A stretch of DNA of 64,000 nt from assembly GCA_024803745.1 (NCBI GenBank), contig JANJXV010000188.1:1267001-1331000 (forward strand), written 5' to 3'. Origin of the DNA: Megascapheus bottae. Its lineage: Eukaryota; Chordata; Mammalia; Rodentia; Geomyidae. The position numbers and the translations under genes were made by a program. The stretch's first letter is position 1, and each line of letters starts with the position of its first letter. The notes beneath the pieces are model-generated. The model had not been told where the DNA came from, searched no databases, and worked only from the letters and a program-made list of their open reading frames with translations. Positions 39,814 through 53,917 of the stretch are shown here, piece after piece.

Positions 39814-42800
39814 TCCTTCTTCTTTTCTTCCTTCCTTCCTTTCTGTCCTTCCTTCCTTCCTTCCTTCCTTCCTTCCTTCCTTCCTTCCTTCCTTCCTTCC
39901 TTCCTCATTTCTTCCTTTCTATCTTTCTTTCTGAAAAACGCACTTTATTGGGAAGCAGAGTGCTGCACAGCATAGACAACAGAGATTGCCAGATGTGAGA
40001 CCTACAAGCCACATTTCCTAAGACAAAGGGGAATTTTTAGTAAAATCATCTGACCCATGGTTTCCACTGGGCAGGCACTAATGGCTTCCCAGTGGAGAGC
40101 TAGGAAAACTCCCATCACTTTCCTGAGGCAGTTGTGGTTCCTAGAGATAGAGCCCCTCAGGTGTGCCTTCTTGTTTTTAATAAACAAGATTTTCTTTAGA
40201 TTTTTTGAAGTCTACATTTGTTACTTTCATTCTGTGTTCCCTCAAGGCCATCAGCCCAGCTTCCGTACAGATTGCCTTGTTGGCCCCAGAGAGATCATCT
40301 TTGCCCTGATCAAGTCATCTAGAGTCACGTTGTCTGCCAGGACAGTCATGCTTTTATGAATGTAGAAGGTGAGCTTATTTTTTTTTCTCATCTGGCAGGG
40401 GGAACTCAATCTTTCTGTCAATGAAGCCTGGTCTGATCAGTGCTGGATCCAAAGTTTCTATCTGGTTTGGGGCCATGATCACTTTCACATCCCCCCTTGA
40501 ATCAAAACGATTCAAGTGGCTTAACAGCACCAACATGGTTCTCTGAACTTCTCTCTCACCTCCAGAGTCCAAATCTTACATTCTGGTGCCAATGACATCA
40601 ATTTAATCAATAAACACAATGGATGGTTCGTGTTCTTCTGCAACTCGAAACAATTCCCATACAAGTAGGGGCCCGTTGCCTAGGTGCTTTTGAATAAGTT
40701 GTGAGCCCACCTCTCTCAAGAAAGTGGCCAATGTTTCATTTCCTACTGCTTTAGCCAACAGTTTTACCTGTGCCAGGTGGCCTATAGAGAATGAGGGGTG
40801 TTTTATACCAATCTCTTCATAATATTCAGGATGAGTGAGAGGCAATTCCTCAGATTCCTTAATATACTGGATTTGGTTGTCTAAGCCGCCCATATCTGCA
40901 TATGTCTCCTGGGGAGCCTCTCCACCTTCATCACTGTGACCAGGGGGACCGTGTCAGCCATTAGCATCCCTATCACCGCATGCACTTTGTGGTTGAGCAG
41001 GACTGAGCAGCCTGGTTCCAGCAGGTTCTTGTCCAGGATGGAAAGGATGATGACACAGTGCTCAGAGCCCACAGATGTGGACACCATGGCACAAATGTCA
41101 TCAGTGATCCTCTTCCAAGGTGCCTACCGACATCAGGGTCCCCCCCAGGTCATCCACCTTTCATCTTTCCTCCTCTTGCTTTGCTTCTAATAGCTTCATT
41201 TGTTCCTGATTTCTAAGAAATTCTTCTTCCATGAGAAGATAATCTTTAATTATCTCTAACTTCAGTTATTTCAAGCGACACTGAGTTTAAGGTGTCACCA
41301 GTGGCAGTTTGCTGGCAGCATCTGGTCACTTCGTTTTCTTCTTCTATTTCTCCACTCTAGTTGGTACAGGTGCTTCATATTTCCTTTTCTTGTCCTTATC
41401 ATCCTTCTTGCTACCTCTGGCCATGACCACGACTCTGACTCCGATCCATCTTGATTCAGCTGCTGTAGCTGCTACCTCAAGTGTTGTCTTGCTACCAAGG
41501 TCTCAAGTGGTGTTGAGGTTGCCCATTGAAGGACCATATGGATTGAGGTTATTTTCAAGATCCAAACCCTAGCCAAAGCAATATTTACTTGGGGATCACA
41601 CTGGACCTCTCAGAAATTTTGGTAATAAAGAATCCATTTCTTTGACTTCTAATGAATACAGCTAAAAGCCTCCTAACATTAGCCCTCCAATGTACATTGG
41701 TATTTTTCTATCTCATTTAGGGAAAGGGAGATAGAGACAGAGGCAGACACAGACACAGATACAGACAGACAGCCACACCCATACACATATTACTTAGTAA
41801 TCCCTTACTGCTTTAACTTTGCCTTAACATTCTTCGTTTTACCAAACTGCCATTGCAAAAATCCATTATCTGGGTTGCCATATACGTGATTTCCTGGTTT
41901 CCATCGGCTGTTTTTTAGAGAAGTATAACTAGAGCCACTGAAACTTCATACATGTTCAAGTCAATACACTTGCAACATTAGGAAAAGCAGATTAGTAGAT
42001 CATCAAGGGGGGATTTCAAAATGATGTTCCAGTTCCTATATCCAATGGAAGTACTTTAGTGAAGACACCTTTAACTGGCTTTAAATGCTGTCTGTTTTTA
42101 GATCTCAAGGGTATGAAAATGTATCATTTTCCCTTCATTTGTTCTTCCATTTTTGTTACAGTCCCTTGAAATCAGGTTCTTACACTTGCTAAGTAGGCCT
42201 CTACCACTCAATCCATGTCATCTTCCCTAATATTTTATTTTCAAAAAATGTATCAGGTTCAGAACTTAAACAGAAATCAGTTCAATATACACAATTTAAG
42301 CCAAGAATAAGTACAAATTAAGGAACAAATGAAAGAAAAGTGTGACAGTTAAGTCATGGGCTTCCTACCTTTGGATATCTTTAAAAAATGTAGCATTAAA
42401 GAATATGTATGTGATGTCCATAAATAAAATAATGATAGTGATGGCAGCATCTGTAATATTGAGGAAATCTGAAAAATAATGCTTTTTCCTGTAAGAGAAA
42501 GTAAAAAAAAATGGTTATCTTCTTTAAGGGGATAGAGGAAAATCTTTAGAGCAAAACGTACTTGACTCAACTTCATTAAAATTGTTATTGTAATAGATTC
42601 TATGAAATGGATGGACTGGATTTGGGAAAGAGAAAACATAATACTGGTGGAAGGGATTCAAGTAGTAAATTTGTATTATTACATACTTGCATACCTGATG
42701 ACAATCAAAGCTTAATGAATAAGCCATCTACCCCATCCATTGGACAAGAGGTATGCACTGCCTTCTCCCATGGAGTTGGAAGAAGACAAATGCAACAGTT

Positions 42801-45800
42801 CTGTTGAGCAACAATTTCAGTACATCATACTATCCCCAGATCAATATATGAGTATCATATGAGATGGGTATGAACTGCGCTTCTGAACTCATAATCTGTC
42901 CTTGCACCCACAATGGAATCCCACGGGGCTGCTGTGTCCTTAAAAGGACAAAGACCGACATCCATCTACCAGACTCCTCTCCACCACTGACTCCTGCAGA
43001 GGTGAGCACTAGTCCTCCAGGAAAAGCATCTTCACACTCTGAGGCAGTCTGTCAGGATCAGACTAACCTGGCAGTGAATAACTCTGCTTAGCTCAAGAGA
43101 AGAAGGAGAACAAGTCCTCAGGAAAGAACATACACTACCTTCTGAAATGACTTGGAGAAAGGGAGGCTAGGAAACCCAGTGCTTGACTCGCCCAGCAGCC
43201 CATCCCCAAGGCTTGCCTCACCCATCCTACTTTTCAGAAAACCAGCAAGCAGGAAAGGGAAGCAATCTATTTCTTTCTTGCTACATCTCACTAATGAGAT
43301 AAGTAATCTCCACATCACCTGCAGATGCTTTCATTGAAACTTTTCCTTTCAATGAACTCGGGACTATTTAGAGTGCAGTATCTAATATTTCACATACTAT
43401 CAAATGTTACTTGAAATTCCAGTCAGAATCAAAGTATTGATCTATAGACCTCAAGTATATACTTCTCCTTCTAATTTTTAACAGTCATGGGGCTTGAACT
43501 CTGGGACTGGGTACTGTCCCTGAGCTATTTAGCTCAAAGATACCATGCAACACTTGAGCCAGAGAAACACTTCTGGTTTTCTAGTAGTTAACTGGAGATA
43601 GGAATCTCACAGTCTTAAGCACCTGGGCTGGCTTGGAACTGTGATTCACAGATCGCAGTTTCCTGAGTAGCTAGGATTACAGGCATTAGACACTGGGCCC
43701 AGATTCTTCTTCTTTTTTTTCTCTCAAGTCTTGGTGCTTCAACTCAGGGCCTGAACACTGTCCTTGGACTTTCTCAAGGTTAGAGCTTTACTACTTGTGC
43801 CACAGCACCACATCTGGCTTTTTCTATATGTGGAACCGAGGAATTGAACTTGGGTCTTTCTGCATGCTTGGCAGGCATTCCACCATTAAGACAGACTCCT
43901 GGCACTCATACTTCTCCTTCTTAACATACACATTGACATATTAATTACCTGGTCCCTTTTGGTAAATCCCTTTAAGCTTTATCTGTTCAAAGACTTTTCT
44001 CAACTACTCCATGAGAGTGTTTCAAGCAATATAAAACTAATTAAAGCTACTCAATGAAAATCTGGGTTTGGGCCTTGGCTTCAAGAATGCTTTTCAAGAG
44101 GCACACATTTGTTTGGATTGATCTTCTAATTAATTTAGTATCCTGAAAAAAATTTGGCTGGGAGTTTGTCCTAGTAGAATGCTTGCTATCATGCACCAAG
44201 ACCCTGGTGCAATTCCTTGGCACCACATATATAGAAAAACACTGGGAGTGGTGCTGTGGCTCAAGTTGTAGTTCTTTAGCCTTGAGAAATGTCCAAGGAC
44301 AGCGCTCAGGCCCTGAGTTCAAGCACCAGGACTGGCAAATAAATGTTATTTTGTGTAAATCAAGGAGATAAATGGGAGTTTCAAGCACACAGTTAAGGGA
44401 AATAGTGAGCCTGAGCTACTTGGTGGAGGAGCCAGTCTCAGTAGGGTTCTTCAGATTTAGGCTTCAGAGAGAACAAAACTTACCCTTTCAGAAATACTTG
44501 TAGAACAACATCCAAAAGGAAAAATATAGCAATCACAAGGGAAAGTGATCTGTACTCTAATGGAATATGGAGTTTGCTGGTTGTAACTGTAATATCTGTT
44601 ACCATTAGACCAAGATCGACAAAAATCAGTAGTATTGCCAAAATCCTAAAATAAATAAAGACAATGAGAGTTTGGCACCACATTTCAACAATTCCTAAAA
44701 CTATATGTCAGATGCTAAAAAGACATTATTTAAGATTATCGTGGCCAGTGGTATGAAGAATTAGTGCATTCCTATCTAAAAACATTGTTCAGTTTTTTTA
44801 TCCAATAGAAGCACTGAATAGTGAACAACATTCCCTCCTAAACAGTATACTGGAGGGTATGTAGAAACCACACAATAACTGCAAGCTAGAACAAAAATGG
44901 AAATGAAATGACTAGTCTGTCAGTATAAACTCTTTAAATATTGATAAATTCTGAAGATGAATCTATCAGTTTCTTTTAGCACATTAAAAGTCATCAATCT
45001 GAATCTTTGTCAGACTGTAATAGTTAAAGCTCAGTGAAGGCATAACTGACCTAGCGCTTGAAGGACTACCTGCCTGTGTGCGGTGGTTCATAGCTATGAT
45101 ATTAGCTACTCATGAGACTGAGGAGGATACCAGGTCAAGGCCAGCCCCAGCAAAGAAATTCCACAAACCCACTTCAACAAGACAAGCTAGGTGTGATGAT
45201 GTGAGCCTCTTGTCCCAGCCAGGTCAGTAAGGCAACTTCAGTCTTCCTACTGAAGTCCAGGCCAGTCAGAGCAAAAAGCCAAACCTTATCTCAGAAATAA
45301 GAAAGCAGGAAGGGCTAGAAGTCTAATTCAGTCAGTGAAATGCCTGTCCAGGAAGCATGAGGCCCTAAAATGACTAATGCCCACTTGGATCCTAAGATTT
45401 TTATTGAGGATTTTAACATGTATATGATTATTTATTTGGGGGTACTCCTTGCGCAGCTATGGACACATGAAAAAGAATTCAATTCCATACATATTTATGG
45501 AATTGAACTCTAAGTGCTTTGAAGCCTTTCTGTCACATATTTCAAACGAACTACCCATTGGTTGATTGTATCGTTTATGTCGTTATGACGATGAATTGAG
45601 AAGATTTCAAAGTCTTTAAAACTGAAACTCAAATGAAAATACTATTAATTTTTATGTACTCTAAGGCACAGTATAAAATTATTCTCATATGTAGAGTGGA
45701 AGCCTAAGGAACGTGTTTCCAGAATGGAGGAATCACATAAATAAGGGAGTTATTAGAATACAACCTATACTTCCAAAAGTTTAACACTTCGTTGTTATTC

Positions 45801-48800
45801 TTTCCTTTATTTTTGCTTTCCTTCTTTCCTCACTCCCTCCATACTTTTCCCTCTTTCCTTCTTTCCTACTTTCCTTCCTTCCTTGCTTCCCTCCTTCCTT
45901 CCTTGCACTCCCTCTCCCTCTCCCACACCCTCCCCCTCTCAATCTCCCTCTCCCTCTCCCTCACACCCCTTCTCTCATTCTTCCAGTATTTCTGTCTTTC
46001 CTTCTTCCTTTTCCATTCCTGAGCCTTGTACTCTAGGTGCTGTCCCTGAGCTGCTTTTGCTCAAGACTAGCAAACTCACTTGAGCCAAAATGCCACTTCT
46101 GGCTTTTTCTTGAGATAAGAATCTCAAGAACTTTCCTGTCCAAGCTGGCTTCCAGTGGTAATCCTCAGCTTTCAGCAAGGATTAGAGATGTGAGCCACCA
46201 GCACCCAACTTATATTTACTTACTTTCATGAGTAGAAAAACACATAGCCATATGTCATTACATAGACTTGCTTAAATGCCATTTTTTTCTGAGTTATAAG
46301 ACCAGCTTAAGACAATTTTCCAAGATCAATTGGATTATAGTATGAAGGCACACACGGGTTATTTTTCAACATCTTAACAGTAGAAACTCTTGTTGCTCAG
46401 TTTGGACTTTCTTAGATTCTTTTCACTTCAAATATTGATGTTATATTTTATATACATACTTCATTGCTTGTATTTCTACAGTCTTACCCACCTGAATGAT
46501 AGAGACAGTAGAATTTTATTTGCAATTTTCTTCATGTGGTTGCTGTAAAATGTGAACAAAAATAAAATCAGTCACATTTTGTCACTCTTGATATGGCTTT
46601 TTTACCTTTTAAGGAAAAGAGTGATCTGTTGGTCTTAGGAACCGAAACTTTGGTGCAAATCCAAACAAAAGTACATGCATTGTACAAGATTAACCAAAAC
46701 CAAAGTCCTGTATAATATCAATTTAAAGGGATATTCTACACCAGTTTTATAATGAAATGCTTTTAATAAACAACTAAAATATTTACATTTATGTTTCATG
46801 AGTTTTTCACCTTCACATCCAGAATATATGAGGAAACAAACATACATATACCATACACCAAGTTTTGAATCTTTAGTGTAATATTTACCTTTCACATAAA
46901 ATTCTAACCCTGACTTGATGGTAAGAGACTTTTCATCCACTAAATAAAGCACATACAATATGAGGGGCCTGTCCTCAGCTGTCAGTTCTCCATGAACAAC
47001 TGGAAACCTAGTCAAGTCATTATATATTGGCCAACCCAATTCCCAGAGCAATGAAATGAGGTACATCGGGATAAACACGGGCCCAAAAAGATTCTCGTGT
47101 CTTCATCATCATCTCTTGATATAGACATCTGACACGTAGTTGGGCAGAATTTTGTTTAAGGCTTGAAATACACCTTGGAAGTGAGCCATTATAGGAAAAC
47201 ATATTTGAAATTAAAACTTCCCTAAGGACTAGTCTTTTCTCATTCTGAGAGAGAGGGGGGGGAGGGAGGGAGGGAGGGAGGGAGAGAGAGAGGGGGGAGG
47301 GAGGGAGGGGGGAGAGAGAGGGGAAGGGAGGGAGGGAGGGAGGAAGGGAGGGAGAGAGAGGAGAGGAGGGAGGGAGGGGGGAGAGAGAGGGGGAAGGGAG
47401 GGAGGGAGGGAGGAAGGGAGGGAGGGAGGGAAAGAGAGAGAGAGAAAGAGGAAGAAGAAGGAGGAAGAGGAGGAGGAGGAGGAGGAGGAGGAGGAGGAGG
47501 AGGAGGAGGAGGTGGTGGTGTAGGAGGAGGAGGATCAATGCTGGTGTTGTATCCTCTAGCTGGAGATAATGGAGCACCTGCAGAGTAGTTTCTTATCCTG
47601 CTGGGGCTTCCATCAAAACACTGAATTGGCTTTGGCCATTACAATAGATTAGGAATAAGAAGAATTCTTGATATTTATTCTTAAGACAGCTAAGGTTTTA
47701 GAAAGGTAGCTGCAGATATTACATCCAATGCATCTTAGAAAAATATCAAAAATCCTGTATTGTCATCAATACTTCCAAGAAAGTTCTCTAATCTAAATCA
47801 CTTTCCTTTCTTTGACTATACTTTCATGTGTGTCTGTACCTACATTCATGTTGATATCTATAAGTATACCTAGGTGAGTGGTGCATATATGTTCAGAACA
47901 TACCCTTCATTGTTGTTAAGTTCATCACGTTTTGTTGTGGTATCAGACAAGATATCGCTACAGGATGAAAACAAAGCACATTGTCAGGTATCTTCTAGAC
48001 TTGATTACATATCCCCCCATATTTCTCCAATAACCATCAACCAACCGTTCAAAAATGTTTTGCTCTACTTCTATGTATTTCAATATATTCTGTAGTTTAT
48101 CTAGCTGTCTATTTCTACTGGAATTGCATCATGGGATGATAGCATGCAGTAATACAATCATTTCTTTTTTCCCATATATTTTTTGTAATTAATAGAAGGG
48201 TTACATTATATTCACCAGATTGAAGGTGCATCACTTCACATACATTGTTACCCTTTCTCATGTCTTGGTCCCCATTTCCCTCCCCTCCCCCCGGAACATT
48301 ATCTTGTTTTCCCCCCTTCCCTATCTGTTTTCAAATAACCAAATATACGTATATACAATATATCAGATAACAAGGTGAAATACTGTAACAATATGAGATA
48401 ACCAAGGGATGGCAAAAGAGATGAGAGATAACAGTACATTAAGGACAACAATCACTCATTATATGGCTTTTGTTTCTATATCCTGGAGGTCCTTTCATTT
48501 AGTGTCATACGACATGGGCTTATGTATCTAGGTTTTGTTCTATTGTATATCTCTGCTAGGGGAGCTCAAGGTTTCTACTGATTATGACAAATGAGGGACA
48601 CCATAGAGCCTATGTTCCTTTGAGTCTGACTTACTTCACTTAATATGATTTTTTCTAAGTGTTTCCATTTCCTTCCAAATGGGGCGATGTTGTTCTTCCT
48701 GACAGCAGCATAGAATTCCATTGTGTATAAATACCACATCTTGTTGATCCACTCATCAACTGAGGGGCATCTGGGTTGGTTCCATTCTTTGCTATGGTAA

Positions 48801-50264
48801 CTAGTGCTGCAATGAACATCGTTGTGCTAGTGGCTTTAGTATGTCCTTGTTTCTGGACGATTGGGTAGATGCCAAGTAGTGGAATTGCTGGATCATAGGG
48901 GAGCTCTATGTCTAGATAAGTAGGGCTGCGTTAAACTGCAGAGCTTCTGTATGGCAATGGACATAGCTAGAAAATTAACTAGACAACCTACAGAGTGGGA
49001 GAAGATCTTCACTAACCATACAACAGACAAAGGCCTCACATCTAAAATGTATCAACAGCTCAAAAAAAAAGAATCACTTCAAAACTAATCTCCAAAGAAA
49101 CAACCATCTAGTAAACAGATGAACCAAAGACTTAAGAGTCTTCTCTGAAAAGAAATATGAATGGCCTATGGACACATGAAGAAATGCTCGACATCTCTGG
49201 CCATAAAAGAAGTGCAAATCAAAACAACTCTAAGGTTCCACCTCACTCCAGTTAGAATGGCCGTGATTGAGAAATCTAATAACAACAGATGCTGGAGAGG
49301 ATGTGGACAGGAGGGATCATTACTTCACTGTTGGTGGGAGTTCAAATTCCTTCAACCACTATGGAAAGCAGTATGGCATTTCTTCAAAAGACTAAACAGA
49401 GCTCCCCCAATCATTTCTTATGTGTATCTATTAAGACTTCCTTTATACTCTACAAAGAAAACCATTTGTATAATTACATTGTAATAGAGAAGGAAAAGAA
49501 CAATTCTGCCTTTGTGCTGTAAATATTTCCTTTGGAGAAAGCTTGGGGAGTGCTGGGATGATACTTATTCTGTGACTGTTGAGTGGAATATTAGGCAGAT
49601 ATGTGCTTCCATTGGCTATATGTCATCGGTTGAATCGGTTGTGGATTCTATGGAGAGGATCTAACATGGTTGGGATCCATCTCCTCATTTATGTGCAGCG
49701 GTGTCTGTTGTGTGAAATTGGGTGCATTGAGGCTTAGCTGCCTTTTTGTTGCTAATCATTGCAGTATCTTTAGCCACATGAAGTCACTTTCATCTTGTAT
49801 TATTTTCAAGTTTTCTTTGTTACATAGAAATACATTTTCATTTTCTTCCTTTTCAGCTCCATTCTGGGAATACCTTTTTCCATCCTTTCACTTCAACCTG
49901 TACTTGTCTTTGCTAAGGAGGTGAACTTCTTTTGGGGATATTTTTGTGCTGAAACTACTAGGGCTTCATCTTAGGGATTGGTTGCTCTTCCTTAGGTTTC
50001 TCTATCAATTCTGGGACTCTACCACTTGAGCCATACTTTCAGCTTTTTGCAAGTTAAATGGAAATCACAATCTCATACATTTCCTGCCTATGCTGTCTTT
50101 GAACCATGGTCTTCATGAGATCTCAACAGTACTGACCATTACAGGCATGAGACACCATTGCCCAGAATCTGTGTCGTCTACCTTGACTGAGGTAAAAAGT
50201 ACCAGGTGTATAGTATTCATGAGGTACATAGTATACATGATTCCATCATTTCAGCAAAGCCGTG

Positions 50265-50315
<51 letters not shown>

Positions 50316-53300
50316 ACACACATGGAGAATTCTTAGGTGAGTCTCCTGTCTCCTGGAATTTATCATTTGTTTAGATATAAGACTCTTCTTGGGGTGGCTA
50401 CATAAAGACAATCGCATTTGGAACAGCATGAGGTAGTGGTACGCAGGAAGCAGAGGTGCCTTCAGAAAGTTCAGTGAAGCTAAGAATCCTACAAGTGCTC
50501 TTCCCTCTCAGGTAGTGTTGTCTCTATGTTAGGTGGGTTCCCCAGGCCTTCACAAGTTCCTTCATCATTCCTGATGGAGCTTCTCTCACAGCCCTATAAA
50601 GTCTTGATATGTCTTCACAGAGATGAAACACTGAACCTTGAGTTTTTCGGCTGTTTTGCTTTGTTTAGTTGGTTTTGTCCTTCTAGTCCTGGGTCTTGAA
50701 CTCAGGGTGTGGGCACTGTCCTTGAGCTGTTGCAATCTATCACTCTATCACAACCTACCACTATAGCAGCACTTCTGAGTTTTTCTATGTGCATGTAGTA
50801 CCTAGGAATCAAACCTAGGGTTTCCTGTGTGCTAGATAGGCAATCTAATAGTAGACCACCCACTCAGACCAGTTGTTTACTTTTTTCTTTTATTTCCTTT
50901 CTTTCTTAGTTTCACTCCCTTCCTTCCATCCTTCCTCCTTCCCTCCCTTTCTCCATCTCTCTGTCTCTGTCTCTCTGTCTGTCTCTATCTGTCTGTCTTT
51001 TTTCTTTCTTTCTTTTTCCTTCACCTGGCTTGATACTTGATTTTGGGGGAGAATGCGGTGGGCGTTGGTCCAGAGTCTTATACTCAGGGCTTGGCTGCTC
51101 TCCCAGAAGTCTTCAGCTCAAAGCTTGTGCTATGCTCCTGGAGCCATAGCTGCACTTCCAGTTTTCTGATGATTAATTAGAGTCTCCTGGAGTTTTGTGC
51201 TTTGGTGACTTTGAACTGCAGTCCTCAAATCTCAGCCTCCTGAATAGCTAGGATTGCAGGGGTCAGCCAATGGCACCCAGTGATACTTGATAATTTTTTC
51301 ATGAAATATATTAACTGTAAAGTGAGATGACTCAAGACTTGAGCTGTGGCATTCACAATCAAATCAAATGTCAGTGACAACATTGATTTGTCTTTTCAAT
51401 CAGCTGTAGTTTGGAGGTGTAAATGCCCTCAATCCACCCAGTTTGTTGATTCCTTCATCTCATCCATTCTTCAGCATCATCTTGAAGCTTCTGTCTCAGA
51501 TAGGATTCAGAAACCATAGTCCTGAGGCAGGAGCTCGATCCTTGGGATTAGAATGTGGCCATCACTTCACTTGGTAGAAGCACCATAGCAGAAGCACTCT
51601 GGCAGGATAATGAATACTTCTAGGATTTTAGTTTCATTGTTTTCTGCTAAAGAGTCTTCAGAAAACAGTGGAGCCTCCTACATCCTATTACCTCCAAATA
51701 AAATAATTAAATCACTACTGCTTTGTAAAACTTAAGAGAACTTTAATCTCCCTGAGAGAGTCCACATGAAGTATCTAAGTGACAAATGTAGGAATGATGA
51801 TTCCCTCAATAAGAAAATCACTCCCCCCTGCTCTCCTCCCCCTTCTTCTCCTCTTCCTGCCACTTTCTCCCCCTAATCTTTTTCTTCTGTGTCTTCATCT
51901 TTTATGTCTTCCCTTTGTCCAATTGTCTTTCTCTTGCATTGTAATGGGGATTGGACCCAAGAACTTGCCCATGCTAGACACTTAAATGACTTGCTACACA
52001 TATCCTATCTCAAACCAAAGACAGAGGAATAGTCTGTAAAGATCTTAATGCCTGCTTCAGTGAGGAAAATGCTCTGAAGTCTAGACACTGGCTGTCTCCC
52101 TTCCCAGCCCTTCCAGTCCCTGTGACCACCCCAGCCAAGATGGCCTCTAGAGTGCAAGTTGCTGAAGTGTGTCACATTTTCTATGACATGGAAGTTTAAA
52201 AATTCTCCACACCAGAATAAAGCAAGAAAAGGAAGAAGGTTGTCCTTTTTTGCCTCATTGCAGACAAAACTTACATCATTGTTGAAGAAGGCAAAGTAAT
52301 TTTGGATGGAGATGTTGGTGTTACCATAACTGATCCTTTCAAGCATTTTGGGGGAGTGCTTCTTGAAACAGGTTGTCACTATGCTTCGTATGATGCAAGC
52401 TTTGAAACCACAAATTCTAGAAGAGTTGATATTTTTGTGGGAGCAAAAAAAGTCAAATGATCTGTGTGAACTCCATGCCATTACAAAGAAGCTTCAAGGC
52501 ATAAAGCACGAATATCAAGCAAATGGGCTGGAAGACCTCAACATGCTTGTATTGCTGAAAAGCTAGGTGGGTCATTAATTGTACTTTCTGAACGGTGCCC
52601 TGTTTAGGCCATCATTCAGTGCCACAAATTAAAGCTTCCATGTTTAATGTTATCCTCTTGCTACCTAAGTAAAGCAAATTTACCTAGGACAGGGTTTTAC
52701 TGGGGGGAAGCTGTCTTGTCATCTTCTAGAGTAAACTAAGATATATAAATATATGGGGAAAATAGCCATAAATATATCTAGAGTCTAAAGTTAAAAACAA
52801 AATCTTGGTGCAGGATTGTGGGAGTTGGATGGCGGGAGGTGAGGTTCCTGGTTTCAGAGAAGATGACAGAGGAACTGGATTTCATAGGGCAAGACTCAGT
52901 GAGGAGGTGGTGCTAACTCTTGCAGAGCTCATGGAAAGGCTGGAGCAGGCCTGGAGGATGCAAACTTTGCTCCTGAACTTCTGGAAAGCAAGTGTGAAAT
53001 TGTAGAAGGCGTCACAGAACAGCTGGATCACATGGAAGAAAATCTCAAAAGAGCCAAAAAGGGAGATCTGAATGTTAGTATACGTCAAATGGAGATGGAG
53101 AGAATCCGTTATGTCCTTAGCAGCTGCTTGCAGTATTGACTCACAATGATAGAGAAGTTTTTCCCTCACATTCTAGAGAAGGAGAAGACAGGATCCTGAA
53201 GGGGAACCTTGCAGCCTTTCTCCAGAGGAATTTCCCTTCACCAAAGAGCACATGGCTCGCAAGGACACTTATCTTAAAAATGTCACCTTAAAGCACATGC

Positions 53301-53868
53301 CTCCCAACTTACAGAAGGTGGACCTCTAGAGGGCAGTTACCAAACTAGATCCAGACTCATATGTGCTTCTGAGAGTAAAAGAACAGCAATAAAATAGATT
53401 GGTAGAACCCGAATCAGATGAGCAGATGGATTGGATGAGGACTCCCAACACTCGATCCAGTATTGTTCCTCTGATTGCTTCTGGAGCAGTGCAGCTAATT
53501 TAAAAATAACCAAGTGTGAAGACACAGAACCCCAGAAAACATGAGAAAGCCTATGCCACTACATGCCTCAGAACACTAAGGAGCTATTGCTCCTGACAGC
53601 AGGCTTTTCTCCCATTGCTGTGGGCCAGTAAGAATGGCAGGAATGCTACACTTCCATCTCAGCCAGCATCAGTGGGTGGGGCCCTTGCTCTTTTTGTTCT
53701 GAATATGAGGCAAATAAACAAGTCTGTATACCTTTTCAAAATAAAATTCTTTGAAAAATAAAGAATAATTCTTTAAAAAAATCTTAATTGTTAGAAGACT
53801 TTAAGAACAGTGTTGAAAGAAATCTATGGACACTTGGATGCCAATACAGTGATCTCCATGTTTGCTTC

Positions 53869-53917
<49 letters not shown>

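Larger units (their letters stand above)
46793..50095. repeat. Intragenic segmental duplication, copy 1 (contains exon 47,904-47,957)
   Basis: Collinear with 61,690-63,510 from TTTCATGAGTT...ATCCAGAATATATG to CTCTACCACTTGAGCCAT. The shared part resumes on the far side of the L1 at 48,167-49,407, so the L1 landed after the duplication or was absent from copy 2. Here the purine microsatellite is greatly expanded. Confidence 0.85.

Noticed and set aside
39390..39998. 202-codon plus-strand open frame, the longest in the window
   Set aside because: It is made by the CTTT/CTTC microsatellite (poly Phe/Leu/Ser) at the tail of the PSMC1 retrocopy.
46635..47078. 147-codon minus-strand frame ([20 protein letters not shown]...)
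   Set aside because: The paralogous sequence at 61.8-62.0 kb is riddled with stops and indels in this frame, so there is no sign of coding constraint; no family recognised.
47020..47577. 185-codon minus-strand open frame with poly-Leu and Pro/Ser runs
   Set aside because: Low-complexity translation of the GGGA/GGA microsatellite; the flanking part is intron shared with the other duplicate, where the frame is broken.
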